Positions 1 to 10,241 are shown, counted from the first letter of the stretch. The stretch is 64,000 bases of DNA from Macrosoma leucophasiata (GCA_036365455.1 JAWQUS010000023.1:2728001-2792000); one strand, 5' to 3'. Program-made: numbers and translations. Notes: generated by a model from the sequence alone, not told the origin.

Positions 1-266
1 GCGTAGGCACCGTCGCACATAATATACTTGCCGCTAAATGGTAGTGTTCAGCAATATCGTGTTCCGGTCAGGTTTTCTGTCGGATTTTTGCCCAATGTAC
101 GTACGGCCTTATGATTTCCGGCACAGAGGCATAACATCTTAGGCCTCATGAGTGGTAGCACATCTGCATTTTGACCTCTGGTCTTTGTGTAAGTGTCTAC
201 TGCAGTCATCACTTAACATCAATGTGAACAGTATGCTTTTTTTGCCACTTACATTACATAAAAAAT
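1..266 (+). mobile_element. SINE-A copy, left end outside window
   Basis: Diverged copy of the commonest repeat here (SINE-A, described at 51838). It enters at the window edge at the GCGTAGGCACC motif, and the central CTTGCCGCTAAATGGTAGTG and CCGGCACAGAGGCATAAC segments are clear. It ends in CATTACATAAAAAA. The middle has an extra pyrimidine-rich patch. Confidence 0.8.
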
Positions 267-379
267 CAAAATAAAAAGGGAACAACAATTGTTATTGATA
301 TACATGTCCAATGAAGAATTATAATGAAAGCCACAGCCATCAATTAAGCTAATTTTAATATAGTTAATCAAGTCGACCC

Positions 380-958
380 CTCGGCTTTGGCTACTCGTAC
401 TGGTACAGATAGCTCCACCACACCTTCGGAGAAAAAAGGCACTAAAAAGAGAGGCAGCGAAAATAGCACCTTCACCATCACTCCCAGCACATGCTGAATT
501 CTGTCATCCACCGACAGCCAGACTCAGTTCTCGCTGCCCTCCTTGCACCACAGTCCAGAGTCTCTCCCATATCGATATTGATACCTACTGGAAGGAAGAA
601 TGGAACGTGGAAGCAGATGGAGTCTTTGCCCAAATTGCTGACCCAACAGCCAAACCTAAAGGTTTCGATCTACCCCGAAAGCTTTGGTGTAAATTGAACA
701 AGCTTAGATCAGGTCATGGCCTGCAATTTCTTCCTGCACAAATGATGTTGGCGAGACTCGGACCTGTATGAATGTGGCAAAGAGGCCCAAACCGTGGATC
801 ATATAATGGAGCGGTGCCCAATACATTTACTTAATTTTTTTATCTTGTTTGACATGTATATCAATTGTTATTCACTTTAAATATATTTTGTTTGTTTTTG
901 ACGTGTCATAAGAGGTGCCTGTCACCCTAAATTAATAAATGAGTTTCTGATTCTGATA
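380..958 (+). pseudogene. Broken LINE 3' end (jockey/R1-type pol C-terminus) with TTCTGA tail
   Basis: From about 586 one frame reads YWKEEWNVEADGVFAQ and on to KLWCKLNKLRSGHG. After a frameshift near 735 a second frame carries an in-frame stop and then ECGKEAQTVDHIMERCP, a Cys-Cys-His-Cys pattern seen downstream of RNase H in jockey/R1-group pol proteins. The coding part is therefore dead. Sequence from about 825 is a 3' UTR ending in AATAAATGAGTTTCTGATTCTGAT. The same UTR and tail recur at 53704 and, inverted, near 56883. The upstream limit is uncertain, and family assignment rests on motif memory only. Confidence 0.65.
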
Positions 959-1084
959 CTTAACTGGGACACAAAGAAAAAATTTACAATTTATCTGAAG
1001 ACGCAGACAATTGGCTAAAAAATCTGAATGTAGACTTATAATTATAATTTGTATGTATTCGACTATTCTACAGACTGCCATACG

Positions 1085-1449
1085 ATGAAATAAATCTATA
1101 CATATAATAAAACAGTAAGACCCGCGTGTCTGTACATTGTATATATTTACGAAAAACCAATTGAAGGCGATGTTAAAATAGTATTAGAACACTTTTCAAT
1201 GATTTTTTTTTTGTCTGTCTGTTTGTCCCTTTCTCCAGGCTAATCTCCAAAGATATTGGACGGATTCGAATGAAACTTTTTGTGGTGTATTTGTGTATTT
1301 TACAACATTTAGATCACTTTTTATTGTGGGAAAATCACTCATTCCCTCGGGAATCTCTACATTTAATTTCATTTTCCTATACAATATCAAACCTTTGACA
1401 CATTATTTCATTGTGAGGCAATACGAAGTTTGCCGGGTCAGCTAGTAAA
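1085..1449 (-). mobile_element. CTAG-ended short interspersed element (CTGACCCGGC type)
   Basis: Read on the minus strand it begins CTAGCTGACCCGGCAAACTT and continues with the family's conserved TTGCCTCACAATGAAATAAT text. Other members lie at 7850, 35664, 55063, 55414 and 58925. No coding capacity is visible. Members often end in a TATATA run, and the class (Helitron-like, or a LINE 3' end) is not settled. Confidence 0.55.
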
Positions 1450-1864
1450 TAATATAGTTAAGACGGTAGAGGTAGGACGGTAGGACGGGAGGAACCTTAT
1501 CTAAACGTCTAAACTAATAAGCGTCCTAATCATTAAGCGTCCTTCAAAGAGCCATCAACACAAAAGGAATATTTTCTTAAATACGTTCCCCATTGTTTCT
1601 CTAACAAAAACGCATTCCCGGAAAAACAAAGCGTTTGAAAGAAATCCCAAAGTCCGTAGTTTTCATTGTGCTGCTTAAAACGTTATGAAATAAGATGAAG
1701 AAAGATTGTTTTCAAATTTTCTGAAATTGGGATAAATGAACGAATTAACAATCGCTGGATGAGGGCTGATTTGAGAATGAATGATCCAGGATCATTCATT
1801 CAGACAGACGTGAAGTCATTACCAGTCAAAAGAACTTGAAGGATCATCGAAAAGCTTTGTACAA
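1450..1864. other. Unassigned AT-rich interval
   Basis: No supported gene. Parts near 1495-1700 resemble the text near 3440-3640 (AAACAAAGC, GAAATCC and CATTGTGCTG recur in order), so this is probably another old dispersed repeat. GGATCATTCATT repeats occur at 1780-1800. Confidence 0.4.
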
Positions 1865-1985
1865 ATAATGAAGGCACACGGCTGGACTGGTTATCCTGAG
1901 GTCGCAGGTTCGATTCCTGCCCGAAACAAAATTTTCTTTCCGTTTTTTCTTTAATTTCTAAAGTTCACTCGCATGTGTTATCGCA
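1865..1985 (+). mobile_element. tRNA-headed SINE (SINE-D), 5'-truncated
   Basis: Contains GGCTGGACTGG followed by a Pol III B-box-like GGTTCGATTCCTGCCCGAA, then a T-rich body ending in CACTCGCATGTGTTATCGC. The same head and body occur inverted at 5480-5607 and direct at 5860. The A-box side is degraded here. Confidence 0.65.
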
Positions 1986-2227
1986 AAAAATAAATAGTAC
2001 AATTACTACCACTCATCACCTAAGTCATTAAAATGATGGATTTTTTCTGAATATTAGCTTTAATTCCAGTGCAAAATGTATGTCAATAGCGGTAACGATA
2101 CAGCCCGTCCCCACATACATAATGCATTGTTCTAAGCTGGCTAAATACGAGAGGCTTTGGGTTAGTGGAACAATTCTGATAACTGATTCGAGCTACCTCG
2201 TAATACGCCAATCCGAACCACATTCAT

Positions 2228-2375
2228 CACACATGACAACCCGGTTCGTCCAGCGATTTGAGACATGTTTTTTTCGGGTCTGAGTGTTTGTGTATGTGTT
2301 GTATGTGTACAACGGCACCCACGACACAGGTTTTTACCTAGTTTAAGGCTGTGAGTGTAATCAATTTTTTTTAAA
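2228..2375 (+). mobile_element. tRNA-headed SINE (SINE-C), degenerate
   Basis: CCCGGTTCGTCCAGCG matches the head, and TTTTCGGGTCTGAGTGTTTG and CAACGGCACCCACGACACAG match the body of the fuller copy at 32052. The B-box region is missing. Confidence 0.55.
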
Positions 2376-3036
2376 TTTTTTTTTATTCACTACGGTATTG
2401 TTGGTAAACGGTGATATTATGATTTTCTTAAGTAATGAATGTGGCCAACAATCATTCAGTTCACTTTAAGTAAGACTGTTAAATTATATAAACATTAAAT
2501 TACTAATAGAAAAAAAAACAGACGGTTAGTAATTATTTTTCATCACCTTTTGTCTACGTGCGAGAACTAACTTCGCATCGGTGGCATCGTCGCACTGCTC
2601 GCGGCTTCCTTTACGTCATTCGCTCGTTCACTTCATTTCTATACGACTACTAACACGACTACATGCATCGATATACCTTGTACCTATTGTAAAATTAATT
2701 ACATCAGGAATAAACGGATTGAAATCAAATAATAAAGAAGTTCTTTGGCTTGCTCTCCTCCTCATATACACCTTGTTAATATATGTTGAATAAGGGGGAC
2801 TCTTTTGATAAAACCTTAAATTTTATAGGACAATTAGTTTTTCAGTTTATTTAGATAATTATCTTATGAATTAACAAAGAAATATCCGGTAAGTTTTTTT
2901 TTTAATTCGTCAAATGAACATCTTTCATCAGCCCCTATAAGTTACCATTTACTTAAAATTGTTTTAAGGAAAAAAGTTGGCTGTCTAGTTGAAATGAAGC
3001 TCGTCACGAAAAATCAGCTTATTAGTAATGTGTGTG
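2376..3036. other. Unassigned AT-rich interval
   Basis: No gene found. It holds T-rich tracts and a stretch ending AATAATAAAG near 2735 that looks like a retroposon or transcript 3' end. Nothing here could be assigned to a family. Confidence 0.35.
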
Positions 3037-3142
3037 TGTATCTTCACGCCAGGTCCCTAACGGGGTAGGCAGAGAGTGTAGAGCGCCAGACATCCCGGTT
3101 CTGACAAACCTCTCGTGCCTCGTCTACCTTCATCATTCACCT
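3037..3142 (-). mobile_element. RTE-like LINE 3' tip (family RTE-1)
   Basis: A short piece of the same C-terminal coding end seen in full at 6966: minus-strand text for the VWRSTLSAYPVRDLA ending, then a simple TGTG-rich tail. Severely 5'-truncated. Confidence 0.7.
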
Positions 3143-3756
3143 CCATTTTCACCTTATTAGTAATGAAAGGTGAAAATGGGCCAGGGATCTCATACTATAA
3201 TGTGAGCAGCGAGATACAGCTCAGACAAATTCTGTTGAATTGCAAAGTCTGTTTGCCACTCAACGTAGGAAACATAGCTAAACTAATAATAATAAAGATT
3301 TCACAATAAAAAATTATCTAAATAAATACTTCATTGTTTTACAAAGCATTTTATTAAGTAAACGCAGAAAAAGTCTAGCGTTTCATAGAAGTCAGAGCTT
3401 AATAAAATAACACAAAAAAGACTGGCCTGAGCTAGACTAATAAATATTTAATTAGCTAATCCTAAAAGAGGCTTCAGCACAAAATAAATATTTTCTTAAA
3501 TATAATATTTTCCTTATTGTCTCTTACAAATACGTATTCGCGGATTTTTTTTCACGGAAAACAAAGCATTTCAAAGAAATCCGTAACGTCCTTAGCTTTC
3601 ATTGTGCTGTTAAGAGCGTAATAAAATAACACACAGAAAGACCGGCCTTGAATTTATTGAACTGGGAAAGAATTAACGAGTCTAAGAAATAAATTTATAT
3701 TTATTTCTTACAAAGCCAAAGTTTTCTAGTTGTGCTCGCAATTTTGTGAATGAAAA
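3143..3756. other. Unassigned interval with short local repeats
   Basis: GGTGAAAATGG and its neighbourhood occur in both orientations around 3140-3180, a small fold-back. The rest is AT-rich, with an old repeat shared with 1495-1700 and 4440-4560 (AAAACAAA, GAAATCC, TTTTCATTGTGCTG). No coding evidence. Confidence 0.4.
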
Positions 3757-3838
3757 AGTGCTTGCATGTATGCTTGAATGCATGCATTTCCCTCTGCCTA
3801 CCTCTTCTGAGATTACAGGCGTGAAGTTTTCAATCTGA
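3757..3838 (+). mobile_element. SINE-B tail fragment
   Basis: The text from GTGCTTGCATGTATGCTTG to ATTACAGGCGTGAAGTT matches the 3' tail of SINE-B (see 37222). The tRNA-like head is absent. Confidence 0.65.
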
Positions 3839-4141
3839 GGCAGAGATATTTGACGGTATATAGATATTTTGTTGAGTTAATTTGCCACGTTTTTTGCCCA
3901 TTAATTTAGCGATGATACTCAAGAAATGAAAGAGAACATGGAAAGAAAAATGTGATTTTGAGCAGGGTTAATAAGCTACCCATATTGGAGTCAATTTTAC
4001 TATCCCTTTTTATGTCAACCGATTAGGGATCGGTGAATTATGATAGTTTGTCAATTAATTCTAAAGAAAGTGAATGGCGAGTGGTTGGGTTGATTTTAAA
4101 TAGTAATAATTTAGATTCGTTTTCGCCATATAGCAATATTT
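3839..4141. other. Unassigned interval
   Basis: About 300 bp of AT-rich DNA in which I see no gene, hairpin or known repeat. Confidence 0.4.
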
Positions 4142-4410
4142 TATGTTATGAAGTGGTAAACAAGCATACAGTTCACATTACTGTTAAGTGATGACTGCAG
4201 CCTATAGACACCCACACAAAGACCAAGGTCAAGTATAGATGCGTTACCACTCCTGAGGCCTAAGGTGTTATGCCTCTGTGCCGGAAATTGCAGAGCCGTA
4301 CATTACCACCTGACCGAAACTCGAAAGTGCTGAACACTACCATTTAGCGGCAAGTAAATTAAGTAATGCGGTGGTGCCTACGCCCGCGAGCTCCGTCACA
4401 GGACCACCAG
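4142..4410 (-). mobile_element. SINE-A copy
   Basis: Minus-strand copy from the degenerated T/A end to GGACCACCAG. Several substitutions against the young copies indicate an old insertion. The conserved TGCCTCTGTGCCGGAAATT segment is intact. Confidence 0.85.
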
Positions 4411-4770
4411 TTTCTCTGACAAATACTCGTTCTAGGGACTTAATTCACGAAAAACAAAACGTTGTAAAAGAAGTCCCGAAGTCGTTTTCGTTGTGCTGTT
4501 TAGAGCTCAATGAAATGAAACAAAGAAACTGGCCTTGGAGTTTACTGGACTGGGAAAGAATTAACGACGCTGCAAATGGGTACGTTTATTTATTTATTTA
4601 TTTAAACTTTATTGCCACAATATAATACATGATGACAAATAGCGAACTTAACGCTAAAAGCGCTCTTTTCCAGTTAACCATCGGGAGTCTAGAGAGCTAT
4701 CTGAGCGGCACAACAGTTATGGGAGAAAATATAAAAACAAAAGTATTACATAAGCTTAATAAAATACGTG

Positions 4771-4820
<50 letters not shown>

Positions 4821-5000
4821 AATACCTACCACAATATTTCATCATGATGAGGGTTGACTGGTAGAGAATGCCACTAGGCATTATGTCCGCCCTTTGTTTT
4901 AACTTGTATTCAATGTTAAATCAATAAAGAATAAATAAATAAATAAATAAATATATATATATGTATAGGTATATATATATATATATATATATACCTATAC
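4771..5000. repeat. TA microsatellites with palindromic ATAGGTATA arms
   Basis: Alternating TA runs at about 4771-4815 and 4950-4996. The second is flanked by TGTATAGGTA and TACCTATACA, giving an inverted repeat around the TA core. Simple-sequence expansion inside LINE debris. Confidence 0.85.
4851..4950 (+). mobile_element. LINE 3' UTR fragment with AATA tail
   Basis: GGTTGACTGGTAGAGAATGCC and GCATTATGTCCGCC are followed by AATAAAGAATAAATAAATA. The same UTR appears inverted at 62820-62990 and in part at 39461. No coding sequence remains. Confidence 0.6.
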
Positions 5001-5479
5001 ATACATACTTATAGAGAAATTCATAAAAACTACATATACATAATACAGATACAATAATATAAGTTCTAAACATATATATTATTACATAATAAAATATACT
5101 TACATATCAATAAATAAATAAGCAATTTGGATGATGATTTCTGATAAGGATTCCCACTTAGGAATCACACACATACTCGTATAATTATCTTAAAAGATGT
5201 TTCTTTAAATTGTTTTTAAACGTCAACCTCGAACACGATCTTTGGATGACATCTGGCAGCGCATTCCACAAGCGAGCCGCTTGAACAGTAAAAGAGTTAG
5301 CAACGAAACCGGATCTATGAAGGGGTATAGAAATTCAAAAAACGTTCAAAGGTTGAAGGAGTTTTCAAGTGTGCCAGTGATTTTGTGGACAAGGGGATTG
5401 CTTTTTTACAAGTGTACGATAAAATGTATTGTTGCAATCAAGATTCAGATGAGATTCAGGTGTACTATTTATTTTTCGC

Positions 5480-5607
5480 AATAACACATGCGAGTGAACT
5501 TAAGACATTAAAGAAAAAAACGGAAAGATAAATTTGACTTCGGGCAGGAATCGAACCTGCGACCTTAGGATACCAGTCCAGCCGCTTTGCCACTAAGCTA
5601 CCGAAGT
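5480..5607 (-). mobile_element. tRNA-headed SINE (SINE-D), minus copy
   Basis: Read on the minus strand, 5607 down to about 5539 forms a tRNA-like head: acceptor-like ACTTCGG, A-box-like TAGCTTAGTGGCAAAGC, B-box-like GGTTCGATTCC and a closing CCGAAG. The body continues down to the CACATGCGAGTGAAC motif. It lies head-to-head with the plus copy at 5860, separated only by the 20-bp minisatellite. Confidence 0.75.
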
Positions 5608-5859
5608 ACTTCGGTAGCGCAGTAAGTACTTCGGTAGCTTAGTAAGTACTTCGGTAGCTCAGTAAGTACTTCGGTAGCTTAGTAAGTACTTCGGTAGCTA
5701 AGTAAGTACTTCGGTAGTTTAGTAAGTACTTCAGTAGGTTAGTAAGTACTTCGGTAGTCTAGTAAGAACTTCGGTAGCTAAGTAAGTACTTCGGTACCGA
5801 AGTACTTCGGTAGCGAAGTACTTCGGTAGCTCAGTAAGTACTCCGGTTGCTTAGTAAGT
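5608..5859 (+). repeat. 20-bp minisatellite derived from a tRNA-like SINE head
   Basis: Nine 20-bp units start every 20 bp from 5608 to 5768. Two 16-bp units follow at 5788 and 5804, then two more 20-bp units at 5820 and 5840. The consensus is ACTTCGGTAGCTTAGTAAGT, whose first 16 nt equal the start of the flanking SINE-D head (acceptor strand plus A-box start). The unit at 5788 is a perfect 16-bp palindrome, ACTTCGGTACCGAAGT. Unit-to-unit variation is mostly at positions 11-15. Confidence 0.95.
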
Positions 5860-5985
5860 ACTTCGTTAGCTTAGTGGTAAAGCGGCTGGACTGGTTATCC
5901 TGAGGACACAGGTTCGATTCCTGCCCGAAGTATTTTTTTTTTATTATTGTCTTTCAGTTTTTTCTTTAATTTCAAAATATTCAGC
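5860..5985 (+). mobile_element. tRNA-headed SINE (SINE-D), plus copy
   Basis: The head begins ACTTCGTTAGCTTAGTGG, continues through GCGGCTGGACTGG and carries B-box-like GGTTCGATTCCTGCCCGAAG, followed by a T-rich body. The array upstream looks like repeated copies of its own first 20 nt. Confidence 0.75.
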
Positions 5986-6002
5986 TGATTTTATAAATGT
6001 TT

Positions 6003-6145
6003 AATGCCCCAGTAGCCTAGTGGTACCCGGCTACTACTACAACGCTTGGGTTCGATTCCCGGGCCGGAGCTTTCAGAGATAACGGTGTATTATCTCTGGT
6101 TCTATTGAGAATTTTCAATTTCTGACTGTACTTCGGAGTTTGGCC
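6003..6145 (+). mobile_element. tRNA-headed SINE (SINE-B), 3'-truncated
   Basis: CCCAGTAGCCTAGTGGTA (A-box side) and GGTTCGATTCCCGGGCC (B box) are followed by the SINE-B body motifs AGAGATAACGGT and TCTCTGGTTCTATTG. It stops near a MITE that begins at 6161. Confidence 0.75.
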
Positions 6146-6160
6146 TGGTCAGCCTAACGC

Positions 6161-6363
6161 CCTAACTACACACAGTACAAATATGAACAGTATGGAAACT
6201 ACATACAAAACGTTCAAAACGGCACACTCACACGAACATACGCATTGACGCTCAAATAGTGAGTAACTCGGAGCTGCAGCACCGCGAGAACTGCTTAGGG
6301 GCCTCGTTCTCGTTGTTTGTGTAGTTTCCATACTGTTCATATTTGTACTGTGACTGAGTTAGG
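6161..6363. mobile_element. MITE with ~42-bp terminal inverted repeats
   Basis: A perfect 32-bp inverted repeat lies at 6171-6202 and 6321-6352 and contains AGTACAAATATGAACAGTA. Outside it the termini continue imperfectly as CCTAACT and AGTTAGG. The ~200-bp element has no transposase. A target-site duplication could not be fixed. Confidence 0.75.
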
Positions 6364-6894
6364 GGCCCTGTCGACCGAATAATGTAATACGCGACAATCC
6401 GGTGCGAGGCCACGCCCACCCTTTCTGACGGACCCTGAATACCGTGTCGAGTAATAACCTTTTAACTGAGGCAATATAGAGTATTAGGTGATTAAAAATA
6501 CTGTGGTATTTATTATACAGTTCAATTCCGTGAGGATTCAATTGATGTTATATCAATCGGTATCCTCAGACTTACAATATTAGGAGCGTTCGGTAAACTT
6601 GGAAGTCAATAATATAATAGTTTAAAGGGGTTTGTGGTTTATACCACTATTGCGATTGAGTTTCTTGGTAGATCCTGTAAATGGGCCGCCCATTTCACTT
6701 CAACTGAAGTATTTAGTGATTGATAGTTCTAGTCTAAGGGATCGAGAGCGAAATTGGCGGAGTCTAATCGATAAGTAATAGTATTTTTTAGGTATCTGCA
6801 AGAAACCCTTATAGTTTTGCCATGGAATATTAACAAGTGAAAAATGACAGAATATAGCTTTAATCCGCCTCTACAATGGTGAGTGCTTGAGTTG
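6364..6894. other. Unassigned interval
   Basis: No repeat family or gene recognised over about 530 bp. Only weak antisense reading frames without known motifs are present. Confidence 0.4.
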
Positions 6895-6962
6895 TGGGAA
6901 GAAGTTTGGAAGTTATGTATACGCGACAAAATCCGCAAATTAAATTTCTGCAATGTTTCATT
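6895..6962. mobile_element. MITE-Y right end fragment
   Basis: GAAGAAGTTTGGAAGT and ATACGCGACAAAATCCGC match the right end of the element at 19856-20330. The left end is missing. Confidence 0.5.
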
Positions 6963-6965
6963 AAT

Positions 6966-7412
6966 GTATGTATGTATGTATGTATGTATCTTCACGCCAG
7001 GTCCCTAACGGGGTAGGCAGAGAGTGTAGAGCGCCAGACATCCCGGTTCTGACAAACCTCTCGTGCCTCGTCTACCTTCATCATTCTCTTCATACATGCA
7101 CGCCGATTCCTAAGACTTTTGACCCCACCATCAGACAGAACTCGACCTATTTGATCATGGTAGGTCAGTCTTCCTGGGCCTCTGCAACCATCCACATTCG
7201 CATTGTATATCTGTTTAGTCATTCTCTCATTCGACATTCTTTCTATATGCCCGAACCATCGGAGCATGCCTTTTTTCATTTTTACACCGATACTATCATT
7301 CACACAAAGTCTCTTTCTTACATCTTCATTACGAACGCGATCGGTGAGTGATACACCGCAGATCTTGCGCAAAGATCTCATCTCGACCGCGTTCAACTTT
7401 GTTTCATACATG
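6966..7412 (-). pseudogene. RTE-like LINE C-terminal fragment (RTE-1), near-open
   Basis: The minus strand encodes 139 residues: LRKICGVSLTDRVRNEDVR, then WFGHIERMSNERM, CRGPGR, and a final VWRSTLSAYPVRDLA. This is the post-RT C-terminal region typical of RTE-group LINEs (W-x-G-H-x-x-R-M, a G-R-P-like turn, D-R-x-x-W-R). The frame is open but lacks endonuclease and RT domains and a plausible own start, so it is a 5'-truncated insertion. The 3' side is a GTAT repeat tail. Copies at 20790, 26938 and 61248 share this end. Confidence 0.75.
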
Positions 7413-7849
7413 CTCGCGAAAACCTGCGAAAACGTTTCTTAGCTGTTATGTCTCTGTGATAGTTAGGTCCTACGGCCATATTTGGAATCTCTGGTAAACA
7501 ATACGAGCAATAGTGTGCGAAGAATAAAGTAAGAGAGCAAACCTAATCAAATGTCAAAGGATCATAGTGAGATTTATCATGGACTAAATTTATGCAATCA
7601 AATTCAAAAAGTCCCAGGTGAAACCGCTTTAAATTATAACTTTGAGGACCCGCAGAACATTTTCTGAGTCTTGTAATATTTTTAGCCCAGGAGATTAAAA
7701 AATATAAATTGGAAGTTTAATATCGATACCTACTTCTAAAAATAGGAAAGGACATTTTTACTCCGTCAAATCAAAATATTCAAAACAAGCTGTCCCAGCG
7801 AATATCGCACCGCCATCGGAGGCTTTTAACAACTTTTTTATAACAATGA
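7413..7849. other. Unassigned interval
   Basis: No supported feature; AT-rich sequence between LINE and CTAG-element copies. Confidence 0.4.
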
Positions 7850-8108
7850 ATATCTTCTATATATATAAAAATCAGTTGCTGTTCGTTATTCTCGCTAAAA
7901 TTCGAGAACGGCTGCACCGATTTGGCTAATTTTGATGAATGATTTTCGGAAGTCCAGGAAGGTTTAAAAGGTAAAATAATAATGAAGAAATTAAAGGGAA
8001 ATAGTAAAAACCACAATATTATTTTCCCATACAAATAGTCCAAATCCATCAAACCTTTGACACATTATTTCATTCTGGGGAAATTCGATGTTTGCTGGGT
8101 CAGCTAGT
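7850..8108 (-). mobile_element. CTAG-ended element (CTGACCCGGC type)
   Basis: The minus strand reads from CTAGCTGACCCAGC through GTGTCAAAGG and AACCACAATATT to TCTCGAATTTTAGCGAG and a short TATATA end. It is a diverged sibling of the copy at 35664. Confidence 0.65.
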
Positions 8109-8549
8109 TGACAATATTTTTTTATTCAAACAAACTTTCGCGTACCAGTAACAAATATGTAAAAGAAGAAAGATGCACATAAATAAAGGTTTTTCCGACT
8201 CGGTGCAGTGGTTTTTTAAGTTATACGCCAACAAAACATTACGATGTTTAATTTTTATTTATACCTATTGATTTCAGGATTTTTTTGTGGTTCTTAAGAT
8301 AATATTCCACAGCTATTTCACCTTTTTAGGAATCCCTTCCTCATACGTAAAAAAAACAGAACTCTTATGAGATCAATGGCGCGTCGATCTGTCTGTCTTT
8401 CCGCCTGCTACAGCCGGTTTTTTTTCCGAAAGTACTGAACAGATTCACGTAAAACTTGTTTTATATTTGTGTTCATGTGAAATATATTTTTTAAAGAAGA
8501 ATTTTGTTTAATGAAGAATGGAAAGAAAAATATTTAGTGTGGCAATAGA

Positions 8550-8882
8550 TCAAATATTTCTTTCCATTTTTCTTTAAACAAAAAATATTTCACAAGCATG
8601 TGTTCATGTGAAATAATATAAAACAATTATTAAAGGTAAAAGCGACTTTTTTACGATATTTAATAAACTGTAAAGTTTATTATATCGGTTGCCTAACTAG
8701 CATAGTGTGGCAATAGATGGCGCTGCTGCCACCATAAAGCAATGAAATAAAATGTGAAGGAAGGATTTGACAAATCGGGCGGGACTTCGGTAGCTCAGTT
8801 GGAACAGCGGCTGGACTAGATTCCCAGTGGCCGCGAGTTCGAGTCTCGCCTGAAGTCAAATTTTTCTTTCCTTTTTTCTTTA
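8550..8882 (+). mobile_element. tRNA-Tyr-like SINE (SINE-Tyr)
   Basis: The head at 8784-8857 folds as a tRNA: ACTTCGG pairs roughly with CTGAAGT, there is a D-arm GCTCAGTTGGAACAGC, and GAGTTCGAGTCTCGC forms the T-arm/B box. The stretch GGACTAGATTCC resembles the eukaryotic tRNA-Tyr anticodon arm with the GTA anticodon lost. Conserved upstream text (ATCGGTTGCCTAACTAGCAT, AGATGGCGCT) and the trailing TTTCTTTCC block define the unit. Other units lie at 19339, 42900 and 63110-64000. Confidence 0.75.
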
Positions 8883-9019
8883 AACAAAATAGATCTAAAA
8901 TGTAAGGTGTGACAAAAATCAATTTTAAACACAAAGACAATTTTTGAGGGACAATTAAAAAAATATGTTATTGTATTAACACCCCTAATTTACATAATTC
9001 GACCTAATTTAACTGACGA

Positions 9020-9336
9020 CTAATGGCGTTGGGACGTGAAGACCCCATCTCCCACTAGTGGAAGATTTTTTTCTTCTAGAAGAGAATTCTGCATTGCAGT
9101 CAGTCAACCGAACAATGATGGTCAAACCATTCCAACAGCGCGATAGTGAGTGTAATTACGCAAGATGGGCAGCAGCATTCTGCGATAAAACTACCGCCAC
9201 TGCCATCGCCAATCCGCCTGCCAAGCGTGGCGATTATAGCATATTCTCCCCTAATGACGCATAACACTGTTGTAAGCGTCTTTGGGGAAGGCTTTGTCCA
9301 GCTGTGGACGACTTTCGGCTAGAGTGATGATGGTGA
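9020..9336 (+). mobile_element. Dispersed repeat family Z (LINE 3' UTR-like)
   Basis: Shares ordered blocks with 10275-10590 and 37009-37205: GCGTTGGGACGTGAAGACCCC, CAACCGAACAATG, AAACTACC, and GCCAAGCGTGGCGATTATAGC, ending in GATGATGG repeats. The GATGATG tail is typical of RTE-group 3' ends. No reading frame is supported. Confidence 0.5.
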
Positions 9337-9515
9337 TGAACTGACGACTCGGCTAGTCCAGCTGTGACAAGATTGTTGGATTCGCGGGTTCGATCCCCGC
9401 CCGGGACAAATATTTGTATGGCCTACGGATATATGTTTCGGGCCTACGATACAGATAATTCCAAAAGTGGGGTTGTGAGTGTAAGCGTATTTTATTTTTA
9501 AATTTTTAATTTAAT
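9337..9515 (+). mobile_element. tRNA-headed SINE (SINE-C)
   Basis: GACGACTCGGCTAGTCCAGC (A-box side) and GGGTTCGATCCCCGCCCGGG (B box) are followed by the ATATGTTTCGGGCC body and GGGGTTGTGAGTGTAAGCGT. Related to 32052. Confidence 0.65.
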
Positions 9516-9651
9516 ATGTGCTGTAAAACCAATGAAAATCGTCTTTATCAAACTTACCGATTAACAGACAGACACATGAAAGAAATCATAAAGCTTCCAT
9601 TTTTACCGTTTAAAGTAAAGAACCCATATAATCCTAATTCCAATAGCTTTT

Positions 9652-9822
9652 AACCTAACTCAAGCGTTTGTTTACTCATCGGACACTGACACGAATAAAC
9701 CGAACACCGAATCTGGGATCGGAGGTAAGCTGTAATACAAACAGTTTGGAGATTCACAATTGACTTGACTTTGTGTGTTACCCGTGTTACCCTTATCGGT
9801 TGATGCGATTAGGGCTCGGCAA
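9652..9822 (+). repeat. Direct repeat P, copy 1
   Basis: About 170 bp repeated in the same orientation at 11066-11222: CGTTTGTTTACTCATCGGAC, then AAGCTGTAATACAAACAGTT, ATTCACAATTGACTTGACTT and a GATTAGGGCT-like end. Clearly diverged; the RTE-2 insertion at 9981 lies between the copies. Possibly an old local duplication or a dispersed repeat. Confidence 0.7.
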
Positions 9823-9980
9823 AACACACGTTTTGTAAGCCAAGCTTTGCTGCCTTTAAAGGGCAGCGCTTTTAGCGCAACTATTACATTGTTTAAAACA
9901 GTTGCCACAAGCAATATTTCACTTACAAATCGTTTGAATTTTCGATAGAAGCTTGGATTGCGTTTATTTAATAGCCTTTC

Positions 9981-10241
9981 AGATCTCCAAGCTGAAGTGG
10001 CAATGGGCAGGGCACATAGCTCGGAGAACCGGTAGCCGCTGGGGCAGAAAAGTTCTCGAGTGGAGACCACGTATCGGCAAGCGCAGGGTAGGACGTCCAC
10101 CTGCAAGATGGACCGACGACCTAGTCAAGGCTGCAGGTACCCGCTGGATGCACGTCGCTTCCGATCGGTCGGCATGGAGGTCATTGGGGTAGGCCTATGT
10201 TCAGCAGTAAACGTCCTATGGCTGATATGATGATGATGATG
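9981..10241 (+). mobile_element. RTE-group LINE, 5'-truncated (RTE-2), with 11-bp target duplication
   Basis: Encodes KLKWQWAGHIARRTGSRWGR, then KVLEWRPRIGKRRVGRPPAR and VASDRSAWRSLG, followed by the 3' end TATGTTCAGCAGTAAACGTC and a TGATGATGATGA tail. This is the C-terminal domain of an RTE-type pol, with no RT or endonuclease. AATAGCCTTTC flanks it exactly at 9970-9980 and 10242-10252, so both ends of the insertion are defined. Confidence 0.85.

Larger units (their letters stand above)
4585..5460 (-). pseudogene. LINE RT C-terminal fragment (jockey/CR1-like), interrupted
   Basis: On the minus strand, 5297 downward encodes NSFTVQAARLWNALPDVIQ and then FKNNLKKHLLR. This is the characteristic end of jockey/CR1-group reverse transcriptases (R-L-W-N-x-L-P followed by a basic F-K-x-x-L-K tail). 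The 3' UTR side runs to a TTTATTTATTTA tail at 4585-4600. The fragment is split by TA microsatellite DNA and by a foreign LINE 3' end at 4851-4950. It has no usable start and lacks the catalytic domain. Confidence 0.7.

Noticed and set aside
5608..5859. CRISPR-like array
   Set aside because: The 20-bp units are contiguous with no unique spacers, so it is a minisatellite.
8784..8857. Possible functional tRNA-Tyr gene
   Set aside because: The GTA anticodon is missing (ACTAGATTCC in place of ACTGTAGATCC), acceptor pairing is imperfect, and the same head recurs with fixed flanking blocks, so it is a SINE head.
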